64,000 bases of DNA. It comes from Occallatibacter gabretensis (GTDB lineage Bacteria > Acidobacteriota > Terriglobia > Terriglobales > Acidobacteriaceae). Both the position numbers and the translations under genes were made by a program. Below are positions 45,195-52,546 of this stretch, piece after piece. The notes beneath the pieces were generated by a model. The model worked only from the letters and a program-made list of their open reading frames with translations. It had not been told where the DNA came from and searched no databases. The DNA lies in contig NZ_LAIJ01000002.1 of assembly GCF_001449115.1 (NCBI RefSeq), positions 248,001-312,000 on the forward strand, given 5' to 3'. Each line of letters begins with the position of its first letter. Within the stretch, counting starts at the first letter, position 1.

Positions 45195-45523
45195 GAGACC
45201 CTCGCCTTCACGCCGCGAGTTCTCGTCAAACTGTGTCCGCTCTCTCTGGGTCCGCTTTCAAGCCGCCCACTCTCCAGCGGATAAAACGCCGGCGCGCCTT
45301 CCGCTGAGCTCGCTACAAGAAAGCGACGACCCTCGGCCTCCACCAGCGCCAGCGTTTGCCGCGGAGCCAGCGTGATCCGCTCCACCAGCGCCAGCCTTGG
45401 AGCCTGCTTGCCCAGGCCGCGCAGTGCCAGGCCGTTCCGGGCGCTGCGCCACTTTTCGAGCAGCCACACGGCCAGCCCGCCGGGCTCAGTTTTTTCTTCC
45501 TTCCTCACATGCTTCCAGTTCAC
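45188..45523 (-). CDS. fliO: FliO-like protein lacking a membrane segment
   Basis: 111 residues. The segment LALVERITLAPRQTLALVEAEGRRFLVASSAEGAPAFYPL matches the short cytosolic beta domain of FliO. Position directly before fliP supports this. FliO normally has an N-terminal membrane anchor; none is visible here (the N-terminus is MNWKHVRKEEKTEPGGLAVW). It overlaps fliP by seven bases. Either a soluble FliO variant or a truncated one; it may need a partner for membrane attachment. Confidence 0.65.
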   Translation of the reverse strand: MNWKHVRKEEKTEPGGLAVWLLEKWRSARNGLALRGLGKQAPRLALVERITLAPRQTLALVEAEGRRFLVASSAEGAPAFYPLESGRLESGPRESGHSLTRTRGVKARVSW

Positions 45524-45618
45524 ACTCTGCTCCGCTTCTTCTCCTGCTCTTGAATGGCAGGGTCTGTCGTACGGGGTCAGGAAATTGCTTTCAACTCAAC
45601 CGCATCACGTCCGTTGCA

Positions 45619-46104
45619 TCAGGTTAGGCGCGTCAGGCGCACCGCCAGCTGCGTATCCACCACTTCAAACTCGCTCCAGGCCAGCTGGATTTCGCCGCTC
45701 GCCACCGGCACGTCTTCGCCCGGCACCCAGCTGGACTCAATCAGCGATCCCGGCTCCAGCATCAGCAGATTCTTCACGCGAAAATTCCGGATCGGAATCC
45801 CCACGTCGAGCTGCACCGGAAGCCGCGCCTCCACGCTCTGCCGCTCAATCAGTCCTGTCTCTTCCACTGCCTCCAGGGTTGCGGTGGATGCCATCAGCGC
45901 CGAGCCTGCCTCTTCCTTCGCTTCCGCCGCGGCAGCTTCGGCAGAGGCTTCGGGGGCGGCATCCTTACCCATGACCACTTTCACGCCCGCGCTCAGCGCA
46001 GCCGCATCAAGCTTCATCGCCGGCCGAATCTCCTCCGCGAAACTTTGCGAAGCACTCGGCACAGCGCCCTTCAAACTGGTTTGCGAATTGATTTGTGTAG
46101 CCAC
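45619..46104 (-). CDS. second FliN-like SpoA-domain protein
   Basis: 161 residues from GTG 46104. The C-terminal SpoA domain is EARLPVQLDVGIPIRNFRVKNLLMLEPGSLIESSWVPGEDVPVASGEIQLAWSEFEVVDTQLAVRLTRL; the N-terminal 85 residues are Ala/Glu-rich and probably disordered. Distinct from the fliN product (37207-38019) in linker and domain sequence. First gene of the export-gate operon, 95 bp before fliO. Probably a C-ring or sorting-platform component. Confidence 0.85.
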   Translation of the reverse strand: MATQINSQTSLKGAVPSASQSFAEEIRPAMKLDAAALSAGVKVVMGKDAAPEASAEAAAAEAKEEAGSALMASTATLEAVEETGLIERQSVEARLPVQLDVGIPIRNFRVKNLLMLEPGSLIESSWVPGEDVPVASGEIQLAWSEFEVVDTQLAVRLTRLT

Positions 46105-46277
46105 GTCCTGCCTTAGTGCAGAAAGGTGACCAATTTAGGGACAGAAGGATTAGAAAGGCTTAAGAAATGCAGCCGGGCCACGCCCACTTCATTCGCTGAT
46201 ACACTGATAAGTGCATTCTCATTGCCCGATTCTCACCCATAAATGACCGCGCAATGATCTCCCAGAGGTCCAAAGTT

Positions 46278-47231
46278 ATGTCAGAACAGAACGGAAATAA
46301 AGCTCTTACATCCACCAGCCTCCGCCTCAAGATCGGCCTCGCCGAAATGCTCAAAGGCGGCGTCATCATGGACGTCATGAACGTCGAACAGGCACGCATC
46401 GCCGAGGAAGCCGGTGCCACCTCCGTCATGGCTCTCGAGCGCGTCCCAGCCATGATTCGCGCCGAAGGCGGCGTCGCCCGCATGGCGAACCCCAAGCTCA
46501 TCAAAGAGATCATCAACACGGTCTCCATCCCCGTCATGGCCAAGGCCCGCATCGGCCACTTCGCAGAGGCTCAGGTCCTGCAGGAGCTCGGCGTCGACTT
46601 CATCGATGAGTCCGAAGTCCTCACTCCCGCCGACGAGGCCCACCACATCGACAAGCACGCCTTCAAGACTCCCTTCGTCTGTGGCGCGCGCAATCTTGGG
46701 GAAGCCCTCCGCCGCATCGCCGAAGGCGCGGCCATGATCCGCACCAAGGGCGAAGCCGGCACCGGCGACGTCGTCCACGCCGTCCAGCACATGCGCCAGA
46801 TCGTGAAAGAAATGAAGGCCCTCACCGTCCTCAGCGAGCAGGAGCTTTACCACGCCGCCAAGGAGCATCAGGCGCCCTACGAGCTCATCCGCATCGTTGC
46901 GCAGCTCGGCAAGCTTCCCGTGCCCAACTTCTCCGCCGGCGGCATCGCCACACCGGCAGACGCCGCCCTCATGATGCAGCTCGGCGCCGAAGCCGTCTTC
47001 GTCGGCTCAGGCATCTTTATGAAGGAACGCGCTACTCCGCTCGATGTCGAGAACGATCCCAAGGAGCGCGCCGAAGCCGTCTCCCGCGCCAAGGCCATCG
47101 TCATCGCCACCACGCACTACAAAGATCCCAAAATCGTCGCCGAGGCCAGCGAGCAGGTCACCGGCACCATGAAAGGCCTCGCCGCCGCCGCCATCGAAGA
47201 GCGTGACCTCCTCCAAACCCGCGGCTGGTGA
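46278..47231 (+). CDS. pdxS: pyridoxal 5'-phosphate synthase, synthase subunit
   Basis: 317 residues. Condenses ribose 5-phosphate, glyceraldehyde 3-phosphate and ammonia to PLP. Highly conserved: [111 protein letters not shown] and [37 protein letters not shown] 46278 has GAGG upstream. Its partner pdxT is nearly 900 bp away, behind a toxin-antitoxin pair. Confidence 0.97.
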   Translation: MSEQNGNKALTSTSLRLKIGLAEMLKGGVIMDVMNVEQARIAEEAGATSVMALERVPAMIRAEGGVARMANPKLIKEIINTVSIPVMAKARIGHFAEAQVLQELGVDFIDESEVLTPADEAHHIDKHAFKTPFVCGARNLGEALRRIAEGAAMIRTKGEAGTGDVVHAVQHMRQIVKEMKALTVLSEQELYHAAKEHQAPYELIRIVAQLGKLPVPNFSAGGIATPADAALMMQLGAEAVFVGSGIFMKERATPLDVENDPKERAEAVSRAKAIVIATTHYKDPKIVAEASEQVTGTMKGLAAAAIEERDLLQTRGW

Positions 47232-47406
47232 GGACTCGCCGTCCAGGCAGCTGCGCTTCGCGCCGTTCTTGCCATAGATAGCGCTGTGGGCCTCCCGTTG
47301 GTCGGCGTTGTTTTAGTAGCTGAATCAAGTTTGGGGGCGCCGAGCGTCCCCAATTTTGTTTTTGCATCTGATGTAAAATCGTCATGAATCCCGCAGGGAG
47401 GGCCTC

Positions 47407-47694
47407 ATGTCAACGACAGCCTTTGACATCTCCAGCAGTTTGATCGACGTGGTCGAAACTACGCTCAAAGATGGCCCCCAAGTCGTCACCAAAGACGGCA
47501 CTGAAGCTACTGTGCTCATCTCCATCAACGACTGGAAAGTTATTAAAGCCAATAAGAGCAAATGGAGATTACCTAGCGATCCCCCAGCAGAGAATTTGGT
47601 AGACGTGCTGCTTGATCCCAATGGTCCGCACGACATCTATATCCCGCCTCGGGGAAAACACAGACGGCGTCCACCTTTCAAATTTGAAGACTGA
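47407..47694 (+). CDS. Phd/YefM-type antitoxin
   Basis: 95 residues: AFDISSSLIDVVETTLKDGPQVVTKDGTEATVLISINDWKVIKANKSKWRL resembles the Phd/YefM fold (residues 1-50); the C-terminal tail is basic (PPRGKHRRRPPF) and would wrap the toxin. GGAGGG precedes ATG 47407. The PIN toxin starts three bases after the stop. Confidence 0.85.
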   Translation: MSTTAFDISSSLIDVVETTLKDGPQVVTKDGTEATVLISINDWKVIKANKSKWRLPSDPPAENLVDVLLDPNGPHDIYIPPRGKHRRRPPFKFED

Positions 47695-47697
47695 TAC

Positions 47698-48108
47698 GTG
47701 CGATTTCTCCTCGACTCCAATGTTGTCTCGGAACTGCGAAAAATACGCCCCCATGGCGCGGTAATCGCCTGGCTTAAGTCGATTTCTCCGGACGATATCG
47801 GCATTCCCGCCATCGTCTTGGGGGAGTTGCAGGCTGGTGCGGAAATCACGCGCAAACAAGACGATGCAAAAGCAGCGGAAATCGATCTATGGATCGACAG
47901 AATTGTCCGCATGTGGCAAGTCGTCGAATTAGATGCTGCTACCGCCCGTGAATGGGCCCGGCTCGTCAACAGACGCAATCGTAGTCTCTTCGAAGATGCG
48001 ATGATCGCAGCCGCAGCCCGCATCCACAACCTCATCGTCGTTACTCGCAATACAAAGGATTTCAAGAGCTTCGACTTCGAGGTTCTCAACCCATTCCATT
48101 TCAAATAA
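47698..48108 (+). CDS. VapC-like PIN-domain ribonuclease toxin
   Basis: 136 residues from GTG 47698. PIN acidic residues in order: MRFLLDSNVVSEL (Asp), VLGELQAGAEI (Glu), RSLFEDAMIAAAARIHNLIVVTRNTKDF (two Asp). Expected to cut RNA when free of the antitoxin. Lies between pdxS and pdxT; its stop is nine bases before the pdxT start, so the module may drive pdxT transcription. Confidence 0.9.
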   Translation: MRFLLDSNVVSELRKIRPHGAVIAWLKSISPDDIGIPAIVLGELQAGAEITRKQDDAKAAEIDLWIDRIVRMWQVVELDAATAREWARLVNRRNRSLFEDAMIAAAARIHNLIVVTRNTKDFKSFDFEVLNPFHFK

Positions 48109-48117
48109 GGGATTCTC

Positions 48118-48711
48118 TTGGCCACGACAAAGAAAAAAATCGGCGTCCTCGCCATTCAGGGAGACTTCTCCGCCCATGCCCTGGCCCTCACCGAATCCGG
48201 CGCGGAAGCCATCGAAATCCGCAAGCCTGAAGAGCTCGTCCACGTCGACGCCCTCATCCTCCCCGGCGGCGAATCTACCACCATGCTCAAGTTCCTGGAG
48301 CGCGGCAACTTCCTCGACGCCCTCAAGCAATTCGCTTCTGAAAAGCCTGTCTTTGGCACCTGCGCCGGAGCCATCCTCCTCGCCCGCGAAGTCCGTCACC
48401 CCGCGCAGATCAGCCTCGGCCTTCTCGATGCCGTCGTAGAGCGCAACGCCTACGGACGTCAGATCGACTCCTCTATCCTCACCGTCCCAACGGAGCTAGG
48501 CCCCGAGCCACTCGAAATGGTCTTCATCCGCGCCCCGCGCATCGTTGAAGCCGGTCCCGCAGTCGAAGTCCTCGCCCGTCGCGACGGCTTCCCCGTCTTC
48601 GTTCGTCAGGGCCGCATCCTCGCCGCCACCTTCCATCCCGAGCTCTCCGCCGACCGCCGCGTCCATCAGTTCTTCATCGACACCGTTGTTGCTGCCGGCA
48701 GTATTCGATAA
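48118..48711 (+). CDS. pdxT: PLP synthase glutaminase subunit
   Basis: 197 residues, TTG start 48118 with AAGGG upstream. Glutamine amidotransferase supplying ammonia to PdxS. Landmarks: IGVLAIQGDFSAHA, ILPGGESTTMLKFLE, nucleophile Cys in VFGTCAGAILLA, and the His/Glu in AATFHPELSADRR. Separated from pdxS only by the toxin-antitoxin genes. Confidence 0.96.
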   Translation: MATTKKKIGVLAIQGDFSAHALALTESGAEAIEIRKPEELVHVDALILPGGESTTMLKFLERGNFLDALKQFASEKPVFGTCAGAILLAREVRHPAQISLGLLDAVVERNAYGRQIDSSILTVPTELGPEPLEMVFIRAPRIVEAGPAVEVLARRDGFPVFVRQGRILAATFHPELSADRRVHQFFIDTVVAAGSIR

Positions 48712-48733
48712 GCCCGATTGTCGAATGCTTTGA

Positions 48734-48756
48734 AAGGGCACGGCTTCTGCCGTGCC
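48734..48756. repeat. GGCACG...CGTGCC palindromic intergenic repeat
   Basis: AAAGGGCACGGCTTCTGCCG plus TGCC, the best-preserved copy, with a perfect GGCACGGC/GCCGTGCC stem. See 8798-8822 and 6466-6489 for others. Confidence 0.65.
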
Positions 48757-48897
48757 ATATATCAGCGCGAAATATCTCCGGGCTTTAGCCCCTGAGGAAC
48801 GCTTTCCCATCCTCACCGCCCACCTTCCCCGCGACCAACGGGAGCACCACAAAAGCTGCGTGGCGGCCATCAGGCCGCAGTGGCTGCATGCAATGCC

Positions 48898-48928
48898 TTG
48901 ACAATACTGAACGGTTTAGTTCAGTATT
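48898..48928 (+). promoter_or_regulatory. promoter with TetR-type palindromic operator
   Basis: TTGACA (48898-48903) is a consensus -35 site. The perfect inverted repeat AATACTGAAC (48903-48912) / GTTCAGTATT (48919-48928), six-base spacer GGTTTA, covers the rest of the promoter; the -10 is weak (CAGTAT or TATTGA). The likely ligand is the TetR protein encoded third in the operon, giving autoregulated efflux. Ribosome site AGGAGG lies 8 bases before the GTG. Confidence 0.75.
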
Positions 48929-48954
48929 GATTTCATTCCCAGGAGGTCGTCTGC

Positions 48955-49749
48955 GTGATCCGTGTCCAGAATCTCGTCAAGACCTTCGGCTCCTTCACCG
49001 CTGTGAACGATGTTTCTTTCGAGGTCGCAGAGGGCGAGATCTTCGCCTTCCTCGGTCCCAACGGAGCCGGAAAAACCACCACCATCAAAATGCTCACCAC
49101 GCTGCTCCAGCCCACCAGCGGCAGCATCTCCCTCGATGGCCTCAACCCGAAGACACACCACAATCAGGTGCGCCAGCGCTTCGGCATCGTCTTTCAAGAC
49201 CCCAGCCTCGACGGCGAACTCACGGCATGGGAAAACATGGAGCTGCACGGCGTTCTCTATCACGTCCCCAGCAAAATTCGCCGCCAGCGCAGTGAAGAAC
49301 TGCTCAAGCTCTTTGAGCTATGGGAGCGCAAAGACGAGCAGGCCAAGAAGTTCTCAGGCGGCATGAAGCGCCGTCTTGAAATCGCCCGCGGGTTTCTTCA
49401 TACTCCCCGCATTCTCTTCCTCGACGAGCCAACCCTCGGCCTCGATCCGCAAAGCCGCAACCAGCTCTGGTCGCACGTCAAGCGAGTCAATGAAACCGAG
49501 AAGGTCACCGTCTTCCTCACCACGCATTACATGGATGAAGCCGACCGCGTCGCACATCGCATAGGAGTCATTGACCACGGCAAGCTTGTCGCGCAGGGCA
49601 CCCCGCGCGAAATCAAGGATTCCACCGGAACCGAAACGCTTGAAGACGCGTTCCTCAAGCTCACCGGCGACAACATCCGCGACGAATCCGCCAGCTCCAC
49701 CGACCAGCTTCGCCAGTTCGCAAAGATGTGGCAAAAAGGAGGCCGTTGA
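48955..49749 (+). CDS. ABC transporter ATP-binding protein, drug-export type
   Basis: 264 residues from GTG 48955. Walker A GPNGAGKTT, Q-loop FQDPSLDGEL, signature FSGGMKRRLE, Walker B ILFLDEPTLGLD, switch His LTTHYMDEAD. The family resembles DrrA-type exporters with an ABC-2 permease. The permease start overlaps the stop as TGATG. Probably exports a lipophilic compound; substrate unknown. Confidence 0.95.
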   Translation: MIRVQNLVKTFGSFTAVNDVSFEVAEGEIFAFLGPNGAGKTTTIKMLTTLLQPTSGSISLDGLNPKTHHNQVRQRFGIVFQDPSLDGELTAWENMELHGVLYHVPSKIRRQRSEELLKLFELWERKDEQAKKFSGGMKRRLEIARGFLHTPRILFLDEPTLGLDPQSRNQLWSHVKRVNETEKVTVFLTTHYMDEADRVAHRIGVIDHGKLVAQGTPREIKDSTGTETLEDAFLKLTGDNIRDESASSTDQLRQFAKMWQKGGR

Positions 49750-50498
49750 TGTCCGCCATTTACATCCTCTGGTGGCGCGAGCTGCGCCGTTACACGCGTT
49801 CCCGCGCGCAGATGATCGTCTCGCTCGGCCAGCCGCTGCTGTATCTGCTCGTGCTCGGCTCCGGCTTCGGCCACGTCTTCCAAAAGGCCGGCATGGGCAA
49901 CTACTTCCAGTTCATCTCGCCCGGGGTCATCGGAATGATGGTGCTCTTCTCTTCCATCTTTTCCGGCCTAGGCCTGCTCTGGGATCGCCAGTTCGGCTTC
50001 CTCAAGGAAACTCTCGTCGCTCCCGTCTCACGCCTTCAAATCATGATCGGCCGCACCCTCGGCGGAGCCACAGTAGCCGTCATTCAGGGCCTCATCGTCA
50101 TGATCCTCTCAGTCCTCTTCGGCTTCCGCCCGCAGAACTGGCTGGCCATCCCCGCAGCCATCGGCTTCATGGTGCTCATCGCGGTCTGCTTCGCCGCACT
50201 CGGCACCGCCATTGGCTCCGGCCTTCAGGACATGCAGGGCTTCCAGCTCATCATGAACTTCCTCGTCATGCCCATCTACTTCCTCTCGGGAGCCATCTTC
50301 CCGCTCACCAACCAGGGAGTCGTCCTGAGCTTCATCACCAGGCTCGATCCGCTCTCCTACGGCGTCGACGGCATGCGCAACGTCCTCGGCGCGCCCAACG
50401 CCGCCTTCAACCCCGTCGTTGATCTCATCGTCCTCGCCGCCTTCGGATTCGCCTTCATCCTCTTCGGTGCCTGGCGCTTTTCCAAAATCGAAATCTAG
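49749..50498 (+). CDS. ABC-2-type transporter permease
   Basis: 249 residues, about six membrane segments: QMIVSLGQPLLYLLVLGSGFG, FISPGVIGMMVLFSSIFSGLGLLWDRQFGFLKETLVAPVSR (typical ABC-2 motif), AVIQGLIVMILSVLFG, IPAAIGFMVLIAVCFAALGTAIG, LIMNFLVMPIYFLSGAIFPL, VVDLIVLAAFGFAFILFGAWRFSK. Coupled to the ATPase gene by TGATG. Confidence 0.93.
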   Translation: MSAIYILWWRELRRYTRSRAQMIVSLGQPLLYLLVLGSGFGHVFQKAGMGNYFQFISPGVIGMMVLFSSIFSGLGLLWDRQFGFLKETLVAPVSRLQIMIGRTLGGATVAVIQGLIVMILSVLFGFRPQNWLAIPAAIGFMVLIAVCFAALGTAIGSGLQDMQGFQLIMNFLVMPIYFLSGAIFPLTNQGVVLSFITRLDPLSYGVDGMRNVLGAPNAAFNPVVDLIVLAAFGFAFILFGAWRFSKIEI

Positions 50499-50512
50499 CG
50501 CCGAGCAAACAC

Positions 50513-51112
50513 ATGGCCCGCCCACGCAGCCCCGAAGCCCACGAAAAAGTCCTCCACGCCGCGCTTGCCCTCTTCGGCGAACGCGGCATCGAGGCTACAA
50601 GCATGGACTCCATCGCTCAAGCCTCCAAGGTCAGCAAAGCCACCATCTACAATCACTGGTCCGACAAAGAAGCCCTGCTCCTCGAAGTCATGCTCTGGGT
50701 CCACGGCCTCAATCCGGAAACCGATCCGCAAAAAGACGACCCCGACTCCGGCTCCCTCGAACGCGATCTGACAATCGTCCTCAGCCGCCGCCCGCCACGA
50801 AAATTTGAAGAAGCCCGCAAGCGCGTCCTGCCCTCATTCATTGCTTACTCCGCCACGCACCACGAATTTGGCGAGGCCTGGCGTGACCGCGTCATGGAAC
50901 CCGGTCGCCAATGCATCAAGCGCATCCTGCGCCGAGCCCAGCGCCGCGGCCAGCTTGCGGCCAGCCTCGATATCGATTCCTCCATGGCCATCCTTCTCGG
51001 CCCCATGCTCTACCAGCACATCTTCCAGAGGTATTCACGCTCCCGCACCAGCATCGCCGCCCGCGTCGCCGAAACCTTCTGCAAAGCCTTCGCCGTCAGC
51101 TCCACCAAATAA
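50513..51112 (+). CDS. TetR-family transcriptional regulator
   Basis: 199 residues. N-terminal helix-turn-helix: VLHAALALFGERGIEATSMDSIAQASKVSKATIYNHWSDKEALLLEVM. The C-terminal ligand domain is divergent, as usual. Third gene of the exporter operon, 14 bp after the permease. Probable repressor acting at the palindrome 48903-48928, released by an exported compound (inference). Confidence 0.93.
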   Translation: MARPRSPEAHEKVLHAALALFGERGIEATSMDSIAQASKVSKATIYNHWSDKEALLLEVMLWVHGLNPETDPQKDDPDSGSLERDLTIVLSRRPPRKFEEARKRVLPSFIAYSATHHEFGEAWRDRVMEPGRQCIKRILRRAQRRGQLAASLDIDSSMAILLGPMLYQHIFQRYSRSRTSIAARVAETFCKAFAVSSTK

Positions 51113-51114
51113 CA

Positions 51115-51140
51115 AAGGCCGGGGATTCTTCCCCGGCCTT
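51115..51140. terminator. terminator between tetR gene and tonB-like gene
   Basis: AAGGCCGGGG / CCCCGGCCTT, ten-base perfect stem, six-base loop, followed by TTTT on the plus strand and CAAA-flanked on the other side. Confidence 0.9.
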
Positions 51141-51142
51141 TT

Positions 51143-51173
51143 CTGATCTCTGACCCCTGATCCCTGATCTCTG
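51143..51173. repeat. GATCTCTGA-type degenerate repeats
   Basis: Three staggered words (CTGATCTCTGA, CCCCTGATCC, CTGATCTCTG) fill the space between the terminator and the TonB gene end. Same word family as at 33918, 34029, 34881, 34979 and 60007. Confidence 0.6.
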
Positions 51174-51175
51174 CC

Positions 51176-52177
51176 TCAATACAGCCTGAAGTTAATCGCA
51201 ATCGTCATATACACGGCCACCGGCTTGCCTTCCTTCGTTCCCGGCTTGAACTTATACTTCATCACCGCTTCAAGGGCCTTTTCATCCAGCCCCATACCCA
51301 GCGGCCTCACCACGCGCGGACTCTGCACATTTCCCTGGGCGTCCACAATAATCTGCAGCATTACCTCGCCCTGGTACTTCGCCCGCCGAGCCTCTTCGCT
51401 GAACTCAGGATCGATCGTATAAATCGCAGTTGGAGCCTTCACTCCGCCGCCAATATGTTCCACTCCGCCGCCGTAGTTGCCGCCTGAGCCCGGCCCATAA
51501 CCATTGCCGCTGCCAGAACCCAAACCGCCGCCCGAGCCCGTCCCCATACCCGCGCCGCTGCCCTGTCCGTTTGACGCCAGCGTCACATTCGACGAGTTCT
51601 TTACCCCGATATTGACCATATTCGGGTTATCCGGCAGCTTGATGTCCTTTTGCACCGCAATCGCCGATTCTTCTGCCAGCTTCGGCTTCTCCACCACCGG
51701 CACCATAGGAGGCGCAATCGGCTGATCCTTGATCTTCGGCAGCTTACCCTTGATCGGGTCCACCACATCATGCGAACCGCCGCCACCACCGCCGCCCGCC
51801 TGCTGAGGCTTCTTCGGCATATTGATCTTGAAATCGCTGATGTCCACCGGAGTTGAACTCACCTGCGGCGCCATAATCTTCGGCACCACCGCTTTCAGGC
51901 TGATCCAGATCAGCAATCCCAGCACCGCAACCTGAATCGCAGTCGCCGATCCAAATGACCAGGGATTCGTCTTCACAGCCAACGGGTCTGCCACCGGAAT
52001 CGGCTTCGAGGTCAGCTCCAGCGGCGGCAGCTTCTTCGGGAAGAACACATCCCGAATGTTCTCGTACAGATCGGTCCAGATCGGCTTCTCTTCAAAGGCC
52101 TTGCCCAGAAAAGAATCCAGCTCGTGGGGATTTGTTTCGGTTTCGGAAGTCGGGTTTTGGGTGGCTGTTTCAGTCAT
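51176..52177 (-). CDS. TonB-family energy-transduction protein
   Basis: 333 residues from ATG 52177. One membrane anchor (IQVAVLGLLIWISLKAVV) after a cytosolic N-terminus of about 85 residues, longer than usual for TonB. The periplasmic part has Pro/Lys and Gly-rich spacers (GQGSGAGMGTGSGGGLGSGSG). The C-terminal TonB domain is DPEFSEEARRAKYQGEVMLQIIVDAQGNVQSPRVVRPLGMGLDEKALEAVMKYKFKPGTKEGKPVAVYMTIAINF. Transmits proton-motive force to outer-membrane receptors. No exbB/exbD next to it. The reading frame continues upstream to 52450 but without protein character. Confidence 0.92.
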   Translation of the reverse strand: MTETATQNPTSETETNPHELDSFLGKAFEEKPIWTDLYENIRDVFFPKKLPPLELTSKPIPVADPLAVKTNPWSFGSATAIQVAVLGLLIWISLKAVVPKIMAPQVSSTPVDISDFKINMPKKPQQAGGGGGGGSHDVVDPIKGKLPKIKDQPIAPPMVPVVEKPKLAEESAIAVQKDIKLPDNPNMVNIGVKNSSNVTLASNGQGSGAGMGTGSGGGLGSGSGNGYGPGSGGNYGGGVEHIGGGVKAPTAIYTIDPEFSEEARRAKYQGEVMLQIIVDAQGNVQSPRVVRPLGMGLDEKALEAVMKYKFKPGTKEGKPVAVYMTIAINFRLY

Positions 52178-52546
52178 AAATTCACTGCCATCAAGAGCGA
52201 TGGATCTGGTACCCCTTTGTTGCTCTGACCCTTGCTTTTCAGAGAAGACCTGCGCACGCATCGCGCCGCCGTCCCTCTCCATCTCATCATTATGCGCGAG
52301 ACCGCCCGGCTCTGTCTCTCCCCTGACCAGGTGCATCCCCTGATGCCTCAGGGGGAGTCCCTTACCCGGCAAGAGATCCCCATCCGCAGGCTCACTTACC
52401 CGCTCCATTTCCGTCGTCGCGCGATCTTCCATACACAATAGACGAGACATCGCGCGCCTTGTTACTCAAAATTCTTCACTCACTCCAGTTACACTGAAAG
52501 ATGTACAAGTTTGCACAATCCCCGTAGAAACGGACCCGGAAAAATC

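Noticed and set aside
46105..46277. Possible sigma-54 promoter (GTGGCCCGGCTGCATTTC on the minus strand) before the second fliN-like gene
   Set aside because: Only seven bases separate GG and GC; the consensus needs ten.
52451..52546. T-box or other riboswitch before ileS
   Set aside because: The gap is under 100 bp, with no T-box sequence or terminator/antiterminator pair.
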